Positions 4,275 through 5,629 of a stretch of DNA of 5,629 bases are shown here, one piece after another (within the stretch, counting starts at the first letter, position 1; each line of letters begins with the position of its first letter). The notes beneath the pieces are model-generated. The model worked only from the letters and a program-made list of their open reading frames with translations. It did not search any database and was not told the origin of the DNA. This stretch comes from Candidatus Berkelbacteria bacterium CG_4_9_14_3_um_filter_39_23 (lineage in GTDB: Bacteria; Patescibacteriota; UBA1384; GWA2-35-9; CG2-30-39-44): NCBI GenBank assembly GCA_002789815.1, contig PFTZ01000002.1:1-5629 (forward strand), given 5' to 3'. Position numbers and translations under genes: made by a program.

Positions 4275-4280
4275 TATAAT
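4275..4280 (+). promoter_or_regulatory. Possible -10 box before the 414-codon gene
   Basis: A perfect TATAAT lies 33 nt before the ATG at 4314, but the -35 region at 16-18 nt spacing (around TCAATT) is poor and no extended -10 TG is seen. The rest of 4178-4313 shows no other gene or clear terminator, so read-through from the small gene upstream remains possible. Confidence 0.3.
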
Positions 4281-4313
4281 TAAATCAAGAATAAACAAAA
4301 GAAGGATAAAATA

Positions 4314-5558
4314 ATGCTAAAGGAACCAATAGAAGGCGCACCACATCAAGACAATGAAGAATTCCTAACAGGAAAAGGAAATAAGTTTAGATATTTTCAT
4401 TCAGATGATGAAAACGAAAAGCAAGTCGCCGTAGATTCATTAAGTGATGAAGCTGATTATCATAATATAGAAATATCAAAAAGATTATCACGGTTAGACG
4501 AGTTTGTTAAAATAATTGAGGCGGATGATAGTATTTCAAAACCAAACAAGACAAATATAATTCAAGCTGAGAAAAAAAGAATACATGACGGAATAGAAAA
4601 TTATCTTGATTGGCAACACCTTAAATCAGAGTTTCCAATATTCAATAGCGATTTTCCGGATAAGCCACCTGCGAAAGCACTACAGCACATGGCAGACAAG
4701 GTAAGGCCGTTAGTTTTGGACAACAAGCATGTAAGAATAGAAGACGCTTTGTGGATGCACGCTCGTTTTACGGATGGTTTTCGCAGAAGGGATTGCTCAT
4801 TCATTAAGGAGGGGGAAATTAGTAAAGGGCAAAATATTATAAATTATTTCGGAAGAAGAGCAGGAGATCAATCGCCAACAATGGTTTTTTACGAATTAGG
4901 AGATTTGTTAAATAATATTAGAAACGGACAACATGATGGAGTTTTTCGGAACATAAAGAGTCGTTGCGATTATGTGAATCGTAATTCTGGAGATGATAAA
5001 TTAAAAAGTCAATTTAACATTTCTTTCGAAGAAATTATTAATAGTATCACGGGAATTGATAATTGCTCTGAAAGTGATTTTGTTGATTTTCTTCAGCAAG
5101 AAATACCTACTATTGAAAACATGTCTCAAAGAGGATTTAACGCATTGCTATCAATTTCAAAATATTTGACCTTGATGAAGGGATTTCATTACGGAAAGGC
5201 AAATTCATGCGATATCGGTTTTGTTTTTAATGAAAAATTTGGTAAATTTACTGGTGACAAGGAGAGTGTATATGGTCAAAAAGTAACCGGAGGGGCTCAG
5301 CCTATAATTGAATCGATGGTATTTCCAGTAGAGCGTACACAGGAGAATGAATATGATGGGTATATGAGTTTTTACATAAAAGAATGGATAGATGAAAAAC
5401 GATACGGTGACTTTTTGTTAAAATACTACATGGGTATGTATTTTAAAATATTGAATGATTTAGGGGAAGATAACGCTGATAAAATTGTTCCGGTTTATGA
5501 TCAACAAGGAAATATGCTCTGGCCAGAAGAAATAAGTAAAGAGGCGCTAAAACTGTAA
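4314..5558 (+). CDS. Hypothetical protein, 414 residues, unknown family
   Basis: ATG 4314 follows GAAGGA (4301-4306) at 7-nt spacing, and the frame is long and uninterrupted, so the gene is real. The protein appears soluble and cytoplasmic, with no signal peptide or membrane segment. The acidic N-terminal ~45 residues look flexible. The rest mixes helical stretches (about 55-70, 85-105, 190-205, 255-290) with a more sheet-like section (300-345) and a C-terminal helix (360-385). Local clusters include WMHARFTDGFRRRDCSF (147-163) and YFGRRAGDQSP (178-188). Four cysteines (161, 218, 251, 299) are scattered and not in metal-binding pairs. I see no nuclease, helicase, kinase or transposase motif and do not recognise the family. 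By eye its codons are more AT-rich than those of mraZ and ftsI, which fits horizontal gain. Confidence 0.85.
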   Translation: MLKEPIEGAPHQDNEEFLTGKGNKFRYFHSDDENEKQVAVDSLSDEADYHNIEISKRLSRLDEFVKIIEADDSISKPNKTNIIQAEKKRIHDGIENYLDWQHLKSEFPIFNSDFPDKPPAKALQHMADKVRPLVLDNKHVRIEDALWMHARFTDGFRRRDCSFIKEGEISKGQNIINYFGRRAGDQSPTMVFYELGDLLNNIRNGQHDGVFRNIKSRCDYVNRNSGDDKLKSQFNISFEEIINSITGIDNCSESDFVDFLQQEIPTIENMSQRGFNALLSISKYLTLMKGFHYGKANSCDIGFVFNEKFGKFTGDKESVYGQKVTGGAQPIIESMVFPVERTQENEYDGYMSFYIKEWIDEKRYGDFLLKYYMGMYFKILNDLGEDNADKIVPVYDQQGNMLWPEEISKEALKL

Positions 5559-5579
5559 GATCAGTAAAGTATAGGACGG

Positions 5580-5602
5580 AAAAGGGGGGACGTTTCTCTT
5601 TT
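5580..5602. repeat. REP-like sequence AAAAGGGGGGACGTTTCTCTTTT
   Basis: The bases AAAAGGGGGG, ACG and TTTCTCTTTT make an imperfect hairpin with several G-U pairs. The GGGACG-TTCTC core recalls the GGGACGGTTCTC-type REP palindromes moved by RAYT (IS200-like Tyr transposases) in diverse bacteria; this likeness is from memory. It starts 21 nt after the stop of the preceding gene and could also act as its transcript end. No transposase is in the window. Confidence 0.35.
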
Positions 5603-5629
5603 ACTCTGGGATTTTCTAAAAATCTTATA

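Noticed and set aside
4601..4804. 67-codon minus-strand frame inside the 414-codon gene
   Set aside because: Shadow frame on the opposite strand of a long well-initiated gene.

Overview
The window most resembles a piece of a small, AT-rich bacterial genome, plausibly a member of the Patescibacteria/CPR. This is an inference from three things: a reduced division-gene cluster, dispersed palindromic intergenic repeats of the ATTCCCGC...GCGGGAAT kind, and many small orphan ORFs. No marker in the window settles the taxonomy.

Layout. Positions 1-210 hold short tandem and palindromic repeats and no gene. Positions 211-707 carry the control region of mraZ: a near-consensus promoter (TTGACA-17-TATTAT), four AGTGG-type MraZ boxes just after the predicted start of transcription, and a GC-rich, foldable leader. 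A doubtful small minus-strand ORF overlaps this region. mraZ (708-1139) is intact and is followed by an AT-rich hairpin with a T tract. The usual next gene, rsmH (mraW), is absent. In its place is a 380-nt spacer with a foldable element (about 1224-1445) whose 3' end can form either a local terminator hairpin or a long-range helix. A promoter-like sequence then precedes ftsL-like (1519-1824) and ftsI (1881-3599), which has all three penicillin-binding motifs.

After ftsI the character changes. A strong extended -10 promoter drives a 57-codon ORF (3653-3826). Its first ~21 residues look like the start of a BRO-N/DinD-type protein, and it then breaks off into a hairpin and a 19-bp perfect inverted repeat. 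Next come a 39-codon ORF (3878-3997), a 53-codon highly charged ORF (4016-4177) and a 414-codon protein of unknown function (4314-5558). A TTGACA/GATAAT promoter candidate lies in front of the last two genes. A run of nine Gs forms part of its 19-bp spacer, the layout of a slippage-tuned (phase-variable) promoter. The window ends in a REP-like sequence.

How the genes work together. MraZ would autoregulate its own promoter. FtsL and FtsI are partners in septal peptidoglycan synthesis and are probably co-transcribed. The 3' third looks like accessory DNA inserted where murE/mraY-type genes would be expected in a classical dcw cluster. Its genes are unrecognised, and no function is claimed for them.
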